Shown one piece after another: positions 34,111-43,505 of a stretch of 64,000 bases of DNA. The notes beneath the pieces were generated by a model. The model was not told the DNA's origin. It was given only the letters and a program-made list of their open reading frames with translations, and ran no database searches. The translations under genes were made by a program, and so were the position numbers. The stretch is from Acidobacteriaceae bacterium (lineage in GTDB: Bacteria; Acidobacteriota; Terriglobia; Terriglobales; Acidobacteriaceae), in contig JASHOQ010000026.1 in the NCBI GenBank assembly GCA_030041045.1, forward strand, positions 59,180 to 123,179. The letters run 5' to 3'. The stretch's first letter is position 1. Every line of letters starts with the position of its first letter.

Positions 34111-34902
34111 TCAGCGGTAAAGCCCATGCGCGCGCACAAAGGCGGCGACCGCCTTTGGCAGCCACTCCTGCTGCGTGCTCCCACTCTCCGCCGCGTCGCT
34201 CCTCGATGCTAATGCAAGCTGCTTGCGGATCTCCGATGCGCTCGCGGGCTCGTCGACGCCCGGCAGCAGAAAGAGCTCGGCTCGCTCGCCCTCGCGGTTG
34301 CTCACGCGAAAACCGCGCACGCGAACGCCGCCGCGCACCGCATCGCCCTCCGGCCACGGCTCCAGCGTCAGTCCTTCCGGCAGCGCTGCCTTCAAATTGT
34401 CCACCGGCTGCCCCGGCCGCGAGGCCAAGACCAGGGTCGCGGCAAACGGAATCTCCGCCGCGCGGCGCCACTGCCGCAGCCCGAAAAAAGCGTCCGCGCC
34501 CACGAGGAAAAACAGCCGGCATCCGGCTCCCGAATTGGCGCCCAGGCTCACACTCAATTCTTCGCGCACGCGCTTGAGCGTCTCCGCGCTGAAATTGGGC
34601 GTTCCCGTCGCGCTGGGCGCGTCGGCCAACGAAATCTCAAACCCCGGCTCCTCCGCAATCGCCAGCCGCGTCATGGTGAGCCGGTCCTCAAAGCTCGCCG
34701 TCGCGCCCCGTTCCTTCAGCGGCTGCGCGCCCACCGGCGCAAACAGCACCACATCGAGCGCGAGCGCCGTCCGCGCCGCACGCGCCACGGCCAGGTGACC
34801 CTTGTGCGGCGGATCGAAACTCCCTCCGAAGAACGCCACGCGCCCTTTCCCGCCGCGCGCCAAGCGGCGTTCGCCGCCACTCGAACCGGCTGTCTGGCCC
34901 AT
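34111..34902 (-). CDS. nadD: Nicotinate-nucleotide adenylyltransferase
   Basis: The 263-residue NadD makes deamido-NAD from nicotinate mononucleotide and ATP. The nucleotidyltransferase signature is GGSFDPPHKGH (26-36), and a C-terminal SASEIRK matches the ISSTxIR motif. LFFLVGADAFFGLRQWRRAAEI is the conserved central segment. The N-terminal ~20 residues are a Gly/Arg-rich extension, and a start further downstream is possible but lacks a good ATG. It is transcribed with rsfS. Confidence 0.94.
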   Translation of the reverse strand: MGQTAGSSGGERRLARGGKGRVAFFGGSFDPPHKGHLAVARAARTALALDVVLFAPVGAQPLKERGATASFEDRLTMTRLAIAEEPGFEISLADAPSATGTPNFSAETLKRVREELSVSLGANSGAGCRLFFLVGADAFFGLRQWRRAAEIPFAATLVLASRPGQPVDNLKAALPEGLTLEPWPEGDAVRGGVRVRGFRVSNREGERAELFLLPGVDEPASASEIRKQLALASRSDAAESGSTQQEWLPKAVAAFVRAHGLYR

Positions 34903-35001
34903 GCATCCATCCTAGCAATGCTTCACCCCCCGCACCTGGGCGCCGCAACCAGCGCTTGCTACGCGACCCATGCGCGCCGCATTCGATAGAATCGTCCCGT
35001 G

Positions 35002-35415
35002 ATGCGTTATCTCATCTTCCTCATCGCCCTGGCCGGCCTCGTCGACGCTTCACTGGCGCTCAAGATCCATTACGACACCGGCACCGAGCCCTGCTCCATC
35101 AACGAGCGCTGGGACTGCGGCATCGTCAATCACAGCCCCTTCTCTCAAATTCATGGCATACCCGTCGCCGCCATCGGCATCGCCGGTTATCTCCTGCTCG
35201 CCGTCCTTGCGCTCGCGCGCCGCCGGCTTCTTCTTCTAGTCGCCTCCGGCATTGGCCTGGCCTTCGCCATCCATCTCTCTCTCATCGAAAAGAACGTGCT
35301 TGAGGTCTGGTGTCTCTACTGCGTCATCTCCCAGGGAATCATCGCCCTCATCACGCTGCTCAGCCTTGTCTGGCTCGCCTGGGCGCTGATTGCCGCGCGC
35401 CGCCGCGCCATCTGA
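35002..35415 (+). CDS. Vitamin K epoxide reductase (VKOR) family protein
   Basis: A 137-residue four-helix membrane protein. It has all four VKOR cysteines: the periplasmic loop pair C31 and C39 (EPCSINERWDCG) and the active-site CxxC C104/C107 (VWCLYC). Bacterial VKOR re-oxidises a DsbA-like thioredoxin using quinones, enabling disulfide formation in the periplasm. GTG 34999 immediately before ATG 35002 is an alternative start; no Shine-Dalgarno is seen. A DsbA-like partner is not in the window. The next gene follows 74 bp downstream on the same strand. Confidence 0.9.
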   Translation: MRYLIFLIALAGLVDASLALKIHYDTGTEPCSINERWDCGIVNHSPFSQIHGIPVAAIGIAGYLLLAVLALARRRLLLLVASGIGLAFAIHLSLIEKNVLEVWCLYCVISQGIIALITLLSLVWLAWALIAARRRAI

Positions 35416-35489
35416 ATCGGCGCTCGCCGCAGGCGCAGGCCGATGGCCGCCTCTGCACCTCCGCACTTGCTAAACTGGGAGCCAGGGAA

Positions 35490-36773
35490 ATGATTCGGGA
35501 CTGGTATGCGCGTCGTATGTACGCGTGGGAAACACGCCTGAACACGCGCGATGAGAATCGCGTGCTGCGCCCGCTCGAGTGGGGCATTGACTGGCTCGCA
35601 CCCATTCTCGCCGATCTCGGCTTTGCCTCCGCTATTCCCGATTCTCAAATCGATCGCGATCCCTTGAAGACGGAAGCGGCCATGGTCGAAATCAACGACC
35701 TCCTGGCCTGCCACAGCGAAAAATTCTTCGGCTACCGGCGCCCCACCGACTTCCGCCTGGAAGAGCGCTACCCTGAGCTGTTTCCCACCAACGTTCGCCC
35801 CGAGACGCTCGCCCACGACGCCGCCCTCCGCCAGCAGATCGCCGATGGCCAGGCGCAGAAAGCCCAGTTCCTTCGCTTCACTTCGCCCGCGCGCTCGCCC
35901 TACCCGGAAAACGATCTCGTCAACGCCCGCTGGTTTCCCGCGCCCGCGCACAAAGACCCCGCGCGCCCCAAACAGGCCATCGTTGTGCTGCCGCAGTGGA
36001 ACGCTGACGCCTTCAGCCACAACGTGCTCTGCACGCTCTTCAACCGCATGGGCGTCTCCGCGCTGCGTCTCTCCAAGCCCTACCACGACATCCGCCGCCC
36101 CGCCGAGCTGGAGCGCGCCGACTTCGCCGTCAGCGCCAACATCGGCCGCACCATCGCCGCCTGCCGCCAGGCCGTGGTCGATATCCGCTGCTGCCTCGAC
36201 TGGCTCGAGGAGCAGGGCCACCAGCACTTCGGCATCCTCGGCACCAGCCTCGGCTCCTGCTACGCCTTCCTCGCCAGCGCCCATGACCCGCGCCTGCGCG
36301 TGAACGTCTTCAACCACGCGTCCACGGCGTTTGGTGACGTGGTCTGGACCGGCCAGAGCACGCGCCACATCCGCCAGGCGCTCGAACAAGCCGGCCTCAC
36401 CCAGCCGCGCCTCAGCGCTCTCTGGTCTTCGATCAGCCCCGTCAGTTACTTCGCGAAGTTCCTCGGCCCCGACGGCCACGCCGCGGGCAAAAATGTTCTC
36501 CTCGTCTACGCCGAATACGACCTTACCTTTCCCAAGGAATATTCCCTCCAGGCCGTCGAAGCCTTCCGCCAGAACGGCGTCCGCTTCACGCCCCGCGCGC
36601 TGCCCTGCGGCCACTACACCACCGGCGAGTTTCCCTACAAATACATTGATGGCTGGCACCTGGGCTGGTTCGTCCACCGTGCCTACAAGGACCTGCGCCG
36701 CGAAAAGGCCGCCGGCATCTCACCCCGTTCGGCAAACAACGCCAAAGTCGAAGAGGAAGCCCTCTCGCGCTAG
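35490..36773 (+). CDS. ABHD18-like alpha/beta hydrolase
   Basis: A 427-residue protein of the alpha/beta hydrolase fold. The nucleophile elbow is GTSLG (251-255, S253), and DIRCCLDWLEEQGHQHFGILGTSLGSCYAFLASAHDPRLR is typical of the ABHD18 (DUF2048) group. LLVYAEYDLTFP probably carries the acid, and LPCGHYTTGEFP the catalytic His. The N-terminal 150 residues (RLNTRDENRVLRPLEWGIDWL; FRLEERYPELFPTNVRP) are group-specific. ATG 35490 has a GGGAG/AGGG sequence upstream. Its substrate is unknown. Confidence 0.78.
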   Translation: MIRDWYARRMYAWETRLNTRDENRVLRPLEWGIDWLAPILADLGFASAIPDSQIDRDPLKTEAAMVEINDLLACHSEKFFGYRRPTDFRLEERYPELFPTNVRPETLAHDAALRQQIADGQAQKAQFLRFTSPARSPYPENDLVNARWFPAPAHKDPARPKQAIVVLPQWNADAFSHNVLCTLFNRMGVSALRLSKPYHDIRRPAELERADFAVSANIGRTIAACRQAVVDIRCCLDWLEEQGHQHFGILGTSLGSCYAFLASAHDPRLRVNVFNHASTAFGDVVWTGQSTRHIRQALEQAGLTQPRLSALWSSISPVSYFAKFLGPDGHAAGKNVLLVYAEYDLTFPKEYSLQAVEAFRQNGVRFTPRALPCGHYTTGEFPYKYIDGWHLGWFVHRAYKDLRREKAAGISPRSANNAKVEEEALSR

Positions 36774-36790
36774 CGCGCGTCGTCCCGCAG

Positions 36791-36890
36791 GGAGCGCAGG
36801 AGAATAGCCCAGGACACGTCCGCGGACCGGGGTCCCCACCAACAGGTCTTCGTTCGTGGGGTGGGTGAGCGGACGCAGTCCTGGGAAAGC
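36791..36890. repeat. Composite palindromic repeat (CAGGACA...GTCCTGGG with nested GGGGTCCCC unit)
   Basis: GAGAATAGCCCAGGACA opens the block and AGTCCTGGGA closes it. Nested inside is the GTCCGC/GCGGAC pair, and inside that CCGGGGTCCCC .. CAGGTCTTCG .. GGGGTGGG. The inner unit recurs at 56300-56338 and the outer one at about 57790-57830. It lies between two convergent genes. Confidence 0.7.
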
Positions 36891-37035
36891 TCAAAAAAAG
36901 CGCCAAGCCCCGTAGGGGCGACGGAAATGCGATGGAGATTTACCGCACCCCGCTCCAATCCATCCTCAGCAGCTTGGCCTAATCGAGACGCACCAAAAGG
37001 CAAGCCGATCCGTCCTCACCAAGCGCCGGCACGAA

Positions 37036-38217
37036 CTACTTCATGTCCGGCGTCCTGGCCACAACAGAACAATGCTTGCTCCCACCGGGGGCATTTCTGC
37101 ATCGTTCCATTGCGCCGTCGTCGGCCAGCGATTGATCGAAGCCCGCCGCAAACAGGAACGCTTTTCCGTTTTCATTGGCCACCAGCGTCTTGTAAGGCGC
37201 AGCCAGCAGAAAGCGTCTCCACTCCTCCTTCTCCGTTTCGGCCAGCGCGGCAGGTATAGGCACATTCGGCGGTTCCGGCTCCGGAAGCACCTCGTCGCCC
37301 AGGGGCAGCAGATTCTGCGCCTTCAGGAACGCATTCACCGCATCGGTCCATGCCGCGACATGCCCGTACAAGTGGTGCCCATCCTCACCGTCCGGCGGAG
37401 CCATCACAAACTGGTCCGCACCGCCGCCTTTCTTGTAGGCCGCGTCGAACTGCTGCGCCATCGCCGGCGTAAACCAGTGGTCGTTCTGCGCGTAGATCCA
37501 GAGCATAGGCAGATCGCCGTGCTTGTGCGCCTCTTTGCCGAATTCATGGAATGCATCGATCACTCCGCCCAGGTTGCAGTTATGCTCGTGTCCGTCGCCG
37601 CCGCGTCCTCCGGCAAAACTGATCGCCGCCTTGAGCCCCTTGGGCGGATCGGCGGAAAGCGCCACCTGCGCAAAGCCGCCGGTGGAGACACCGGCGCTCA
37701 GAATCGTGCTCCCATCCACTTCAGGCTGGCGCTGGGCAAATGCCATCACCGCGCGCAGATCGTCTGCGCTGGCCTCGCCCGTCTGCTCAAAGCTTCCGTT
37801 CCGGTTGCCGCAGCCGCCATTGGTCGAATCCTGTTTTCCTCCCGAACGCCCATAGCCCCTGCGCACCACCACGAAAACAACATAGCCGCGCCGTGCGAAC
37901 CACTGCGCCTGGGCAAACTGCGCCCATGGAGTCAAATGCGCTCGATCCTCCGGATCGTTGGATGTGCCGTGTGTCAGTACCGCCAGCGGGTGCCGTCCCG
38001 GAAGGTCCATATACACTTCCAATGCGTCCAGCCCGTTGGGGAAGGCATCGGGAACGGGCACCCAAATCTCCTTGGCCGCCAGGCGCACATGTAACTGCGC
38101 CGGCTCCTGCGCGGGAGCCGCTCCGGAAACACCGGAACCGGTCTCCTGCGCTGCCACGCCCGCGCTGAGTGTCGCACCCAGCACAATCAAATGCTGCAAG
38201 CCTCGCAATGCCCGCAT
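37036..38217 (-). CDS. Exported alpha/beta hydrolase
   Basis: A 393-residue secreted hydrolase with a signal peptide (MRALRGLQHLIVLGATLSAGVAAQ). It has the oxyanion segment LAVLTHGTSNDP, the nucleophile elbow GVSTGG (S178) and the likely acid in YAQNDHWF. The catalytic His is probably in EDGHHLYG. The family resembles dienelactone-hydrolase and acyl-esterase proteins; substrate not assignable. ATG 38217 fits the signal peptide. The M23 peptidase gene lies 32 bp upstream on the same strand, so they form a small envelope operon. The C-terminal ~70 residues lie beyond the hydrolase fold and are unassigned. Confidence 0.82.
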   Translation of the reverse strand: MRALRGLQHLIVLGATLSAGVAAQETGSGVSGAAPAQEPAQLHVRLAAKEIWVPVPDAFPNGLDALEVYMDLPGRHPLAVLTHGTSNDPEDRAHLTPWAQFAQAQWFARRGYVVFVVVRRGYGRSGGKQDSTNGGCGNRNGSFEQTGEASADDLRAVMAFAQRQPEVDGSTILSAGVSTGGFAQVALSADPPKGLKAAISFAGGRGGDGHEHNCNLGGVIDAFHEFGKEAHKHGDLPMLWIYAQNDHWFTPAMAQQFDAAYKKGGGADQFVMAPPDGEDGHHLYGHVAAWTDAVNAFLKAQNLLPLGDEVLPEPEPPNVPIPAALAETEKEEWRRFLLAAPYKTLVANENGKAFLFAAGFDQSLADDGAMERCRNAPGGSKHCSVVARTPDMK

Positions 38218-38249
38218 GCGCACCAGTACATTTGATCGGCGAATGGCTG

Positions 38250-39170
38250 TCAAGGACGGATCGACGCCAGATTCAGCTGCAGCAGCTTTGCCGGATCGAG
38301 ATACGCATTCTCCCAGCGCACCGCCCAGTGCAGATGCGGCCCCGTCACGCGTCCCGTGGCCCCGCTCAGCCCCATCAACTCGCCCTTCGTTACGCGCTCG
38401 CCCTCGTGCACATCGATTCGCGACAGATGCATCGAGATCGTGTACAGCCCCAGCCCATGATCGATGACCACGCAGTTGCCCTCGTAATACATTTTCCGCG
38501 CCAGCACCACCATTCCGGAATTCCCCGCGTGCACCGGGGTGCCCGTCGCCGCGCGAAAATCCATCCCCTTGTGCACGCTGGCGAGCTTGCCGTTGAAGGT
38601 CCGCCGTGTTCCAAAGCTGTCGGTCGGCGCGGCCTGCACCGGCGCGCGAAAATCCCCGCTCCACAAGGGCTCCGCCGCGCTCTGGCTGAACACCTTCTGC
38701 TTGAGCGCAACCTCGTCCTCAATCTCCTGCATCGCCTCCGGCGGCGGCTGCACAAACTCAGGCGCCACCGTGAGCACGCTGGTGCGGTAATGCGCCGCGT
38801 GAATCTCCACCTTGAGCATCAATACGCGGGCCGGTCCCTGAGACACGCCGCCAAATGTTTCGCTCTTGACGCCGATTCCAAGCGTCGACTCGCCCACCGG
38901 CGCTTCCACATCCACTCCCGCCAGCGCAATCCACTCCCCCGCCGCGCGCCCGCGAAAGAACGCGATCTTCTCACCCAGCCACTCGCCGCTCACACTGGCC
39001 GCGCCGGGCGCGGCCACGCGAATCAGCTCCGGCGCTCCTGCCACCACCACCGGCGGCGTCAGCGTCACCGCACCTTCTCCTGAAGGCGCTTGCGCACGCA
39101 TCGAAACCGGCGCGCCGGCCAATGCGCAAACAACGCCGGCGCAAATCGCCGTAGAACAGGGAGCTCGCAT
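38250..39170 (-). CDS. M23-family peptidase (LytM domain), exported
   Basis: A 306-residue exported protein. It has a signal peptide (STAICAGVVCALAGAPVSMRAQ), an Ig-like N-terminal region, then a C-terminal LytM/M23 domain with the zinc ligands HKGMDF (HxxxD) and HLHW. The motifs FGTRRTFNG and VVIDHGLGLYTISMHLSRIDVHEGERVTKGELMGLSGATGRVTGPHLHW are typical. These enzymes cleave peptidoglycan cross-bridges or act as activators when ligands are lost; here the ligands are present. ATG 39170 has GGAA 4 nt upstream; starts at 39197 and 39263 are possible. It is divergent from the DUF1223 gene. Confidence 0.9.
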   Translation of the reverse strand: MRAPCSTAICAGVVCALAGAPVSMRAQAPSGEGAVTLTPPVVVAGAPELIRVAAPGAASVSGEWLGEKIAFFRGRAAGEWIALAGVDVEAPVGESTLGIGVKSETFGGVSQGPARVLMLKVEIHAAHYRTSVLTVAPEFVQPPPEAMQEIEDEVALKQKVFSQSAAEPLWSGDFRAPVQAAPTDSFGTRRTFNGKLASVHKGMDFRAATGTPVHAGNSGMVVLARKMYYEGNCVVIDHGLGLYTISMHLSRIDVHEGERVTKGELMGLSGATGRVTGPHLHWAVRWENAYLDPAKLLQLNLASIRP

Positions 39171-39238
39171 CGATTCCAGCATACCCGGCGCAGCCATTGC
39201 ACTCGCCCCGATTCCGCTTCTCCTGTATCCTGTTGGCC

Positions 39239-40045
39239 ATGGCCTTCCCGGCCAAACCCGCACCGGTGCTGCTGGCCTCCCTGCTCGCCGCGGCCGGTTT
39301 CGCGCGCGCTGCTCAATCCGCGCCGCCCGCGCCCACGCCGGTTCTGGTCGAGCTCTTCACCTCGGAGGGTTGCTCCGATTGCCCGCCCGCCGACGATCTG
39401 CTCGGACAGCTTGACGCGCAACAGCCCGTTCCCGGCGTCGAGGCCATCGTGCTCAGCGAGCACGTCACTTATTGGAACCAGGACGGCTGGCGCGATCCCT
39501 TCTCGCTCGACGAAATGACCGACCGCCAGCAGGAATACCAGCGCGACTTCGGGCTGAGCGATGTCTACACTCCGCAGATGGTCGTCGATGGCGCCGTGCA
39601 ATTCGTCGGCAACGATGTCAACAAGCTCACCGCCGCCCTCACTCGCGCGGCCGCTTCACCCAAGATTCCCGTTTCCATCGCGGACGCGCACCTGGCCGCC
39701 GACGGCTCCATTGCTTTCTCCGTGCACGCTCAGGACGCAAAGTCTTCGCTCCTCGCCGCGGTCGCGGAAAATGCCACCGTCTCCGAAGTTCTGCGCGGCG
39801 AGAACAAAGGCCGCACGCTCCATCACGTGGCCGTTGTCCGCGTGTTGAAAGAGTTCGGCTCGGGCAAAGCCGATGGCCGTCCGCTCGCGCTCTCCGGCGC
39901 GAATCTCGCAGCCGCGGAAAAAACCGGAACGCCGCTGCGTCTCGTGGTCTTTCTCGTCAATCGCCGCAATGACCACGTGGTCGCCGTCGCCGAGCAGACC
40001 CTGAATCCCTCATCCTCCGGGCTCGCGGAGCGATCGCAGAAATAA
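39239..40045 (+). CDS. DUF1223 thioredoxin-like exported protein
   Basis: A 268-residue protein with a signal peptide (PVLLASLLAAAGFARAAQ). The domain starts VLVELFTSEGCSDCPPADDLL, with a redox-type CxxC (CSDC), and continues VIVLSEHVTYWNQDGWRDPF and YTPQMVVDG, all DUF1223 hallmarks. The fold is thioredoxin-like; its function is not established. ATG 39239 leaves only 68 bp to the divergent M23 gene; ATG 39197 in frame is an alternative. A hairpin repeat element follows the stop codon. Confidence 0.88.
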   Translation: MAFPAKPAPVLLASLLAAAGFARAAQSAPPAPTPVLVELFTSEGCSDCPPADDLLGQLDAQQPVPGVEAIVLSEHVTYWNQDGWRDPFSLDEMTDRQQEYQRDFGLSDVYTPQMVVDGAVQFVGNDVNKLTAALTRAAASPKIPVSIADAHLAADGSIAFSVHAQDAKSSLLAAVAENATVSEVLRGENKGRTLHHVAVVRVLKEFGSGKADGRPLALSGANLAAAEKTGTPLRLVVFLVNRRNDHVVAVAEQTLNPSSSGLAERSQK

Positions 40046-40093
40046 TCGCAACTGCTCCTGCGTCCCGAGCTGCGCAAAACAGAAGTCATACAT

Positions 40094-40206
40094 CGGTTTC
40101 AGAGTTGCTGCGTGGCCAAGCCGCTTGAGTCAAGCGGCTTTTTCTTCAGGGAAAAAACCGCCCGGCACGATGCGGAAAATGGCTGCGCCAACTCTGAAGC
40201 CGCTCC
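40094..40206. repeat. Nested hairpin element, copy 1 (MITE-like)
   Basis: TTTCAGAGTTG (40097-40107) pairs with CAACTCTGAAG (40189-40199). Inside is a 10 bp hairpin, AAGCCGCTTG-AGT-CAAGCGGCTT (40118-40140), followed by TTTTCTT, which also looks like a terminator for the DUF1223 gene. A relative with the same nested layout lies at 61717-61871. Confidence 0.8.
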
Positions 40207-40329
40207 AGAACGCCAAAAAAATTGAGCGCGCCGGAGAAGCTCTCGGGCCTCTCCCTGCGCGCTCCGCTTTAGAAGCCCTTGCGGGCTGCCGCTGGTTTAC
40301 GAATCAAGCCAGGTTCAAACCCGGCGCTC

Positions 40330-40950
40330 TCATTTGCCGCCGTGCTTCTGGTTGTAGATCGTGCGGCTCATGCCGTTCTGTTCCTTGTTGATCTGCTGCT
40401 TTTCCCCGCTGGTCAGCTTGCCGCCGTTGCCGGCGCGGTCGGCGCGAATCTGCTCATTGATGCCCTGCTCGCGGTTCTCGTCGCGCGCGGCCTGCCCTGC
40501 ATTCATGGTTCCATTGCGTAGGCCGTTGGCAATCCGGTCCTGCTGGTTCTCGCGCCGCTGTCCCACTTCATTATTTCCGTAGTGTGCGGTCGTGGCATTG
40601 TGCTTGTCGCTATAGATCGACTTGCTCAGATTGTTCTGCTGCTGGTCGATCTGCTGCTTCTCGCCCGCGGTCAGGTGGCCGTCGTCGCCGGCGCGGTCGT
40701 CGCGCACGTCGCGGTTGATGTTGGCCTCGCGCGATTCCAGGTTCTTGGTCTCGCCCGCCGTCAATTGCCCTGAGTCGATGCCGTTGGCAATCCGGTCCTG
40801 CTGGTTCTGTTCGCGCTGATGAATCGTCGGCGCAGGCTGATTCGGCTGCGTCTGTGCAGCCGGCTGCGCGGGAGGTTGGCTCTGTTGAGCAATGGCCGAA
40901 CCCGTAGCAAGCAAGGCGGCCGCCGCAAGCGCAAAGAATGTCCGTTTCAT
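40330..40950 (-). CDS. Exported protein with two long internal repeats
   Basis: A 206-residue protein with a signal peptide (FFALAAAALLATGSAIAQQ), a Gln/Pro-rich linker, then two copies of a ~68-residue unit (about 50-117 and 136-203). Each unit runs QQDRIANG(I/L) .. G..(T/N)AG .. E...N........DRAG(D/N).G.LT(A/S)GEKQQI...QN..S..IY..KH. The acidic D-x-D-x-G-like loops hint at an EF-hand-type metal site but are not canonical. ATG 40950 has AAGGAGA 8 nt upstream. It is divergent from glyA. Function unknown. Confidence 0.82.
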   Translation of the reverse strand: MKRTFFALAAAALLATGSAIAQQSQPPAQPAAQTQPNQPAPTIHQREQNQQDRIANGIDSGQLTAGETKNLESREANINRDVRDDRAGDDGHLTAGEKQQIDQQQNNLSKSIYSDKHNATTAHYGNNEVGQRRENQQDRIANGLRNGTMNAGQAARDENREQGINEQIRADRAGNGGKLTSGEKQQINKEQNGMSRTIYNQKHGGK

Positions 40951-41187
40951 GTGGGTCTCTCCTTGTTTCTTTTTTGGGGTCCTGATGCGTATCGTGACCT
41001 TGCACAACCAAACCCAGCCAGAATTTGAAAGTTGCACGCCTGGAGAAGACTCGTCACTAAAGTAACTCGGGCGCCCGCATAACCGTGCCGCGCAGGGAAG
41101 AGAATCGCGTCGCACGCCGCACCGTACAATCCGGGTCGGCCTGCATCGGAAAAACATCCCCACACGTTTTGCCGTAAAATTCTTTCT

Positions 41188-42498
41188 ATGACCGATCGCA
41201 TGTCCATCCCGCTCGTCCAGGCCGACCCCGAAGTTGCCGCCGCCATCGATCAGGAAACCCTCCGCCAGCACGAGGGGCTGGAAATGATCGCCAGCGAAAA
41301 TTTTGTCTCCGAGGCTGTCCTCGAGGCCGCCGGCTCGGTCTTCACCAACAAATATGCCGAGGGCTACCCGGGGCGCCGCTATTACGGCGGTTGCGAGTTT
41401 GCCGACATCGTGGAGAACCTTGCCCGCGACCGCGCTCGCCGGCTCTTCGGCGGCGAGCACATCAACGTGCAACCGCACTCCGGCTCCCAGGCCAACGCCT
41501 CTGCCTACGCCGCCGTCCTCCAGCCCGGCGATACCATCCTTGGCCTCGATCTTTCCCACGGCGGCCATCTCACCCACGGCCACCGGCTCAGCTTCAGCGG
41601 CAAGCTCTACCGCACCACCTTCTACCACGTCCGCCGCGACACCGAGCAGATCGACTACGACGAGCTCGAAGCCACGGCCGAGCGCGAAAAGCCCAAGGTC
41701 ATCATCGGCGGCGCCAGCGCCTATCCGCGCCTCTGGGACTTCGCCCGCATGCGCCAGATCGCTGACAGAATCGGCGCTTATTACATCTTCGACATGGCCC
41801 ACATCGCCGGCCTCGTCGCCGGCCAGGTCCATCCCTCGCCCGTTCCTCACGCCCACATCACCACCACCACCACGCACAAAACTCTCCGCGGTCCCCGCGC
41901 CGGCCTCATCATCGTCGGCAAAGACATGTCCACAGGGCCAAAGCCAGAGAACCTGCTGAGCAAAGATATCGACAAAGCCGTTTTCCCCGGCCAGCAGGGC
42001 GGTCCGCTGGTGCACATCGTCGCCGCCAAGGCCGTGGCCCTCAGTGAAGCTTTGCGCCCCGAGTTCCGCGCCTACGCCGCGCAGATCGTCGCCAATGCCA
42101 AAACCCTCGCCGAGGCGCTGCGTGCCGCGGGATTCCGCCTGGTTTCCGGCGGCACCGACAATCATCTTCTCCTCGTCGACGTCTTCGAGAAGGGAATCAA
42201 CGGCGCTGAAGCCGAGCTCGCTCTGGGCAAGGCCGGCATCACCGTCAACAAGAACTCCATCCCTTGGGACACCAACCCGCCGCTCAAGCCCTCCGGCATC
42301 CGCATCGGCACGCCCGCGCTCACCACGCGCGGCATGAAGGAAAGCGAAATGCGCACCATCGGCGCATGGATCGCCGAGGCCCTCGAGGCGCGAAACAACG
42401 ACGCGGTCCTCGACCGCATTCGCGGCCAGGTGGCCGAGCTCGCCAACCAGTTCCCGCTCTACGCCTGGCGCCGCGCACCCGCTGCCGTTCACGCTTGA
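41188..42498 (+). CDS. glyA: Serine hydroxymethyltransferase
   Basis: A 436-residue PLP enzyme interconverting serine and glycine with tetrahydrofolate, the main source of one-carbon units. The PLP-lysine is K231 in [19 protein letters not shown] and [15 protein letters not shown] near the N-terminus, [12 protein letters not shown], and [10 protein letters not shown] are all conserved. ATG 41188 matches family length; MSIP four codons on is an alternative. The 5' region (TAAAAT about 12 bp before the ATG) suggests a very short leader. Confidence 0.97.
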   Translation: MTDRMSIPLVQADPEVAAAIDQETLRQHEGLEMIASENFVSEAVLEAAGSVFTNKYAEGYPGRRYYGGCEFADIVENLARDRARRLFGGEHINVQPHSGSQANASAYAAVLQPGDTILGLDLSHGGHLTHGHRLSFSGKLYRTTFYHVRRDTEQIDYDELEATAEREKPKVIIGGASAYPRLWDFARMRQIADRIGAYYIFDMAHIAGLVAGQVHPSPVPHAHITTTTTHKTLRGPRAGLIIVGKDMSTGPKPENLLSKDIDKAVFPGQQGGPLVHIVAAKAVALSEALRPEFRAYAAQIVANAKTLAEALRAAGFRLVSGGTDNHLLLVDVFEKGINGAEAELALGKAGITVNKNSIPWDTNPPLKPSGIRIGTPALTTRGMKESEMRTIGAWIAEALEARNNDAVLDRIRGQVAELANQFPLYAWRRAPAAVHA

Positions 42499-42763
42499 GC
42501 CCGAATCCAAGTTCGCGCGAAAGCCGCCCGCTTGCCCTCAGCAAGCGCTCTTTGCCCGGCCCTCGCCCATCTTTCCGTTGCCCGCAGATGCTTCGGATGG
42601 ATAAGATGGCATTCCTGGGCTGGATGTCCTGCATTGGATGTCCCGCATTGGAAGTCCTGGGCTGGATGTCTCTGAGCTGAGCAGGCTGAATGCCTTGCTC
42701 CGGCCCGCGTGTCCATGGCTAACCGGCGTGCTCTGCGCCGTCCCCATTCGCAAGGAGGAAATC

Positions 42764-43261
42764 ATGCGTTCAGCGCTGATCGCTCTCGCCGCCCTGTTCC
42801 TGGCATCGGTGCCCGTTGTCGCGCAACGCGGCGTCCCGCACGCCCCTACCCACGGGCCCACTGCCTACCGCGGCACTCCCCATACCTACGAGCCCAATCA
42901 CAACTTCAGTGACAAGCCGGGCCATCCCGCCGCGCCCCACGTCGACGGCAAAACCTGGGTGGGCCACGACACCGGACCCAACGATCCGAACTACCACCTC
43001 GACCACCCCTGGGAGCACGGCCATTTCACCGGCGGCTTCGGTCCGCATTTTGTCTGGCATCTCGCCGGCGGCGGCCCGGGACGCTTCTGGTTCAACGGCT
43101 GGTACTGGAGCGTCGCGCCCTTCGACGTGGGCTACTGCGACGGCTGGCTCTGGGATTCAGACGAGATCATCATCTACGACGATCCCGACCACATTGGCTG
43201 GTATCTGGCCTATAACGTGCGCCTCGGCACCTATGTGCACGTGATGTATCTCGGCACATAA
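42764..43261 (+). CDS. Exported His/Gly/Pro/Trp-rich protein
   Basis: A 165-residue protein with a signal peptide ([19 protein letters not shown]), a His/Pro/Gly-rich middle ([36 protein letters not shown]) and an aromatic C-terminal half ([44 protein letters not shown]). The C-terminal pattern is reminiscent of small periplasmic proteins whose function is not established. ATG 42764 has a strong AGGAGG 5 nt upstream. It is a real gene with an unknown role. Confidence 0.75.
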   Translation: MRSALIALAALFLASVPVVAQRGVPHAPTHGPTAYRGTPHTYEPNHNFSDKPGHPAAPHVDGKTWVGHDTGPNDPNYHLDHPWEHGHFTGGFGPHFVWHLAGGGPGRFWFNGWYWSVAPFDVGYCDGWLWDSDEIIIYDDPDHIGWYLAYNVRLGTYVHVMYLGT

Positions 43262-43505
43262 GTCCGCAGCCGATCAGTGGCTCCAATCCATCGCGTTCTA
43301 TTTCGCGGCCTGAAAGGGACGACACTTTGCGGAGAGAGCAATGCCGGCCAACGCCGAGCCGCCGTCTCTCCGCATGAATTCCATTACCTTCCCTTGCTTC
43401 AACTAACTTACCCGCTTGGTCAAAGTTAACTTAGCCGTTGTGCTCACGTGGCTGGATTACTCGCGCAGCGTGCAAAAAACAGCCGCTTAAGTTATCCTGT
43501 CGCTT

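Noticed and set aside
40951..42510. 5' extension of the repeat-protein frame across glyA on the minus strand
   Set aside because: The real start is ATG 40950 with AAGGAGA and a signal peptide; the extension is antisense to glyA.
42605..42680. Direct repeat CTGGGCTGGATGTC (twice) after glyA as a regulatory RNA
   Set aside because: The repeat is short and forms no convincing structure; no known riboswitch features.
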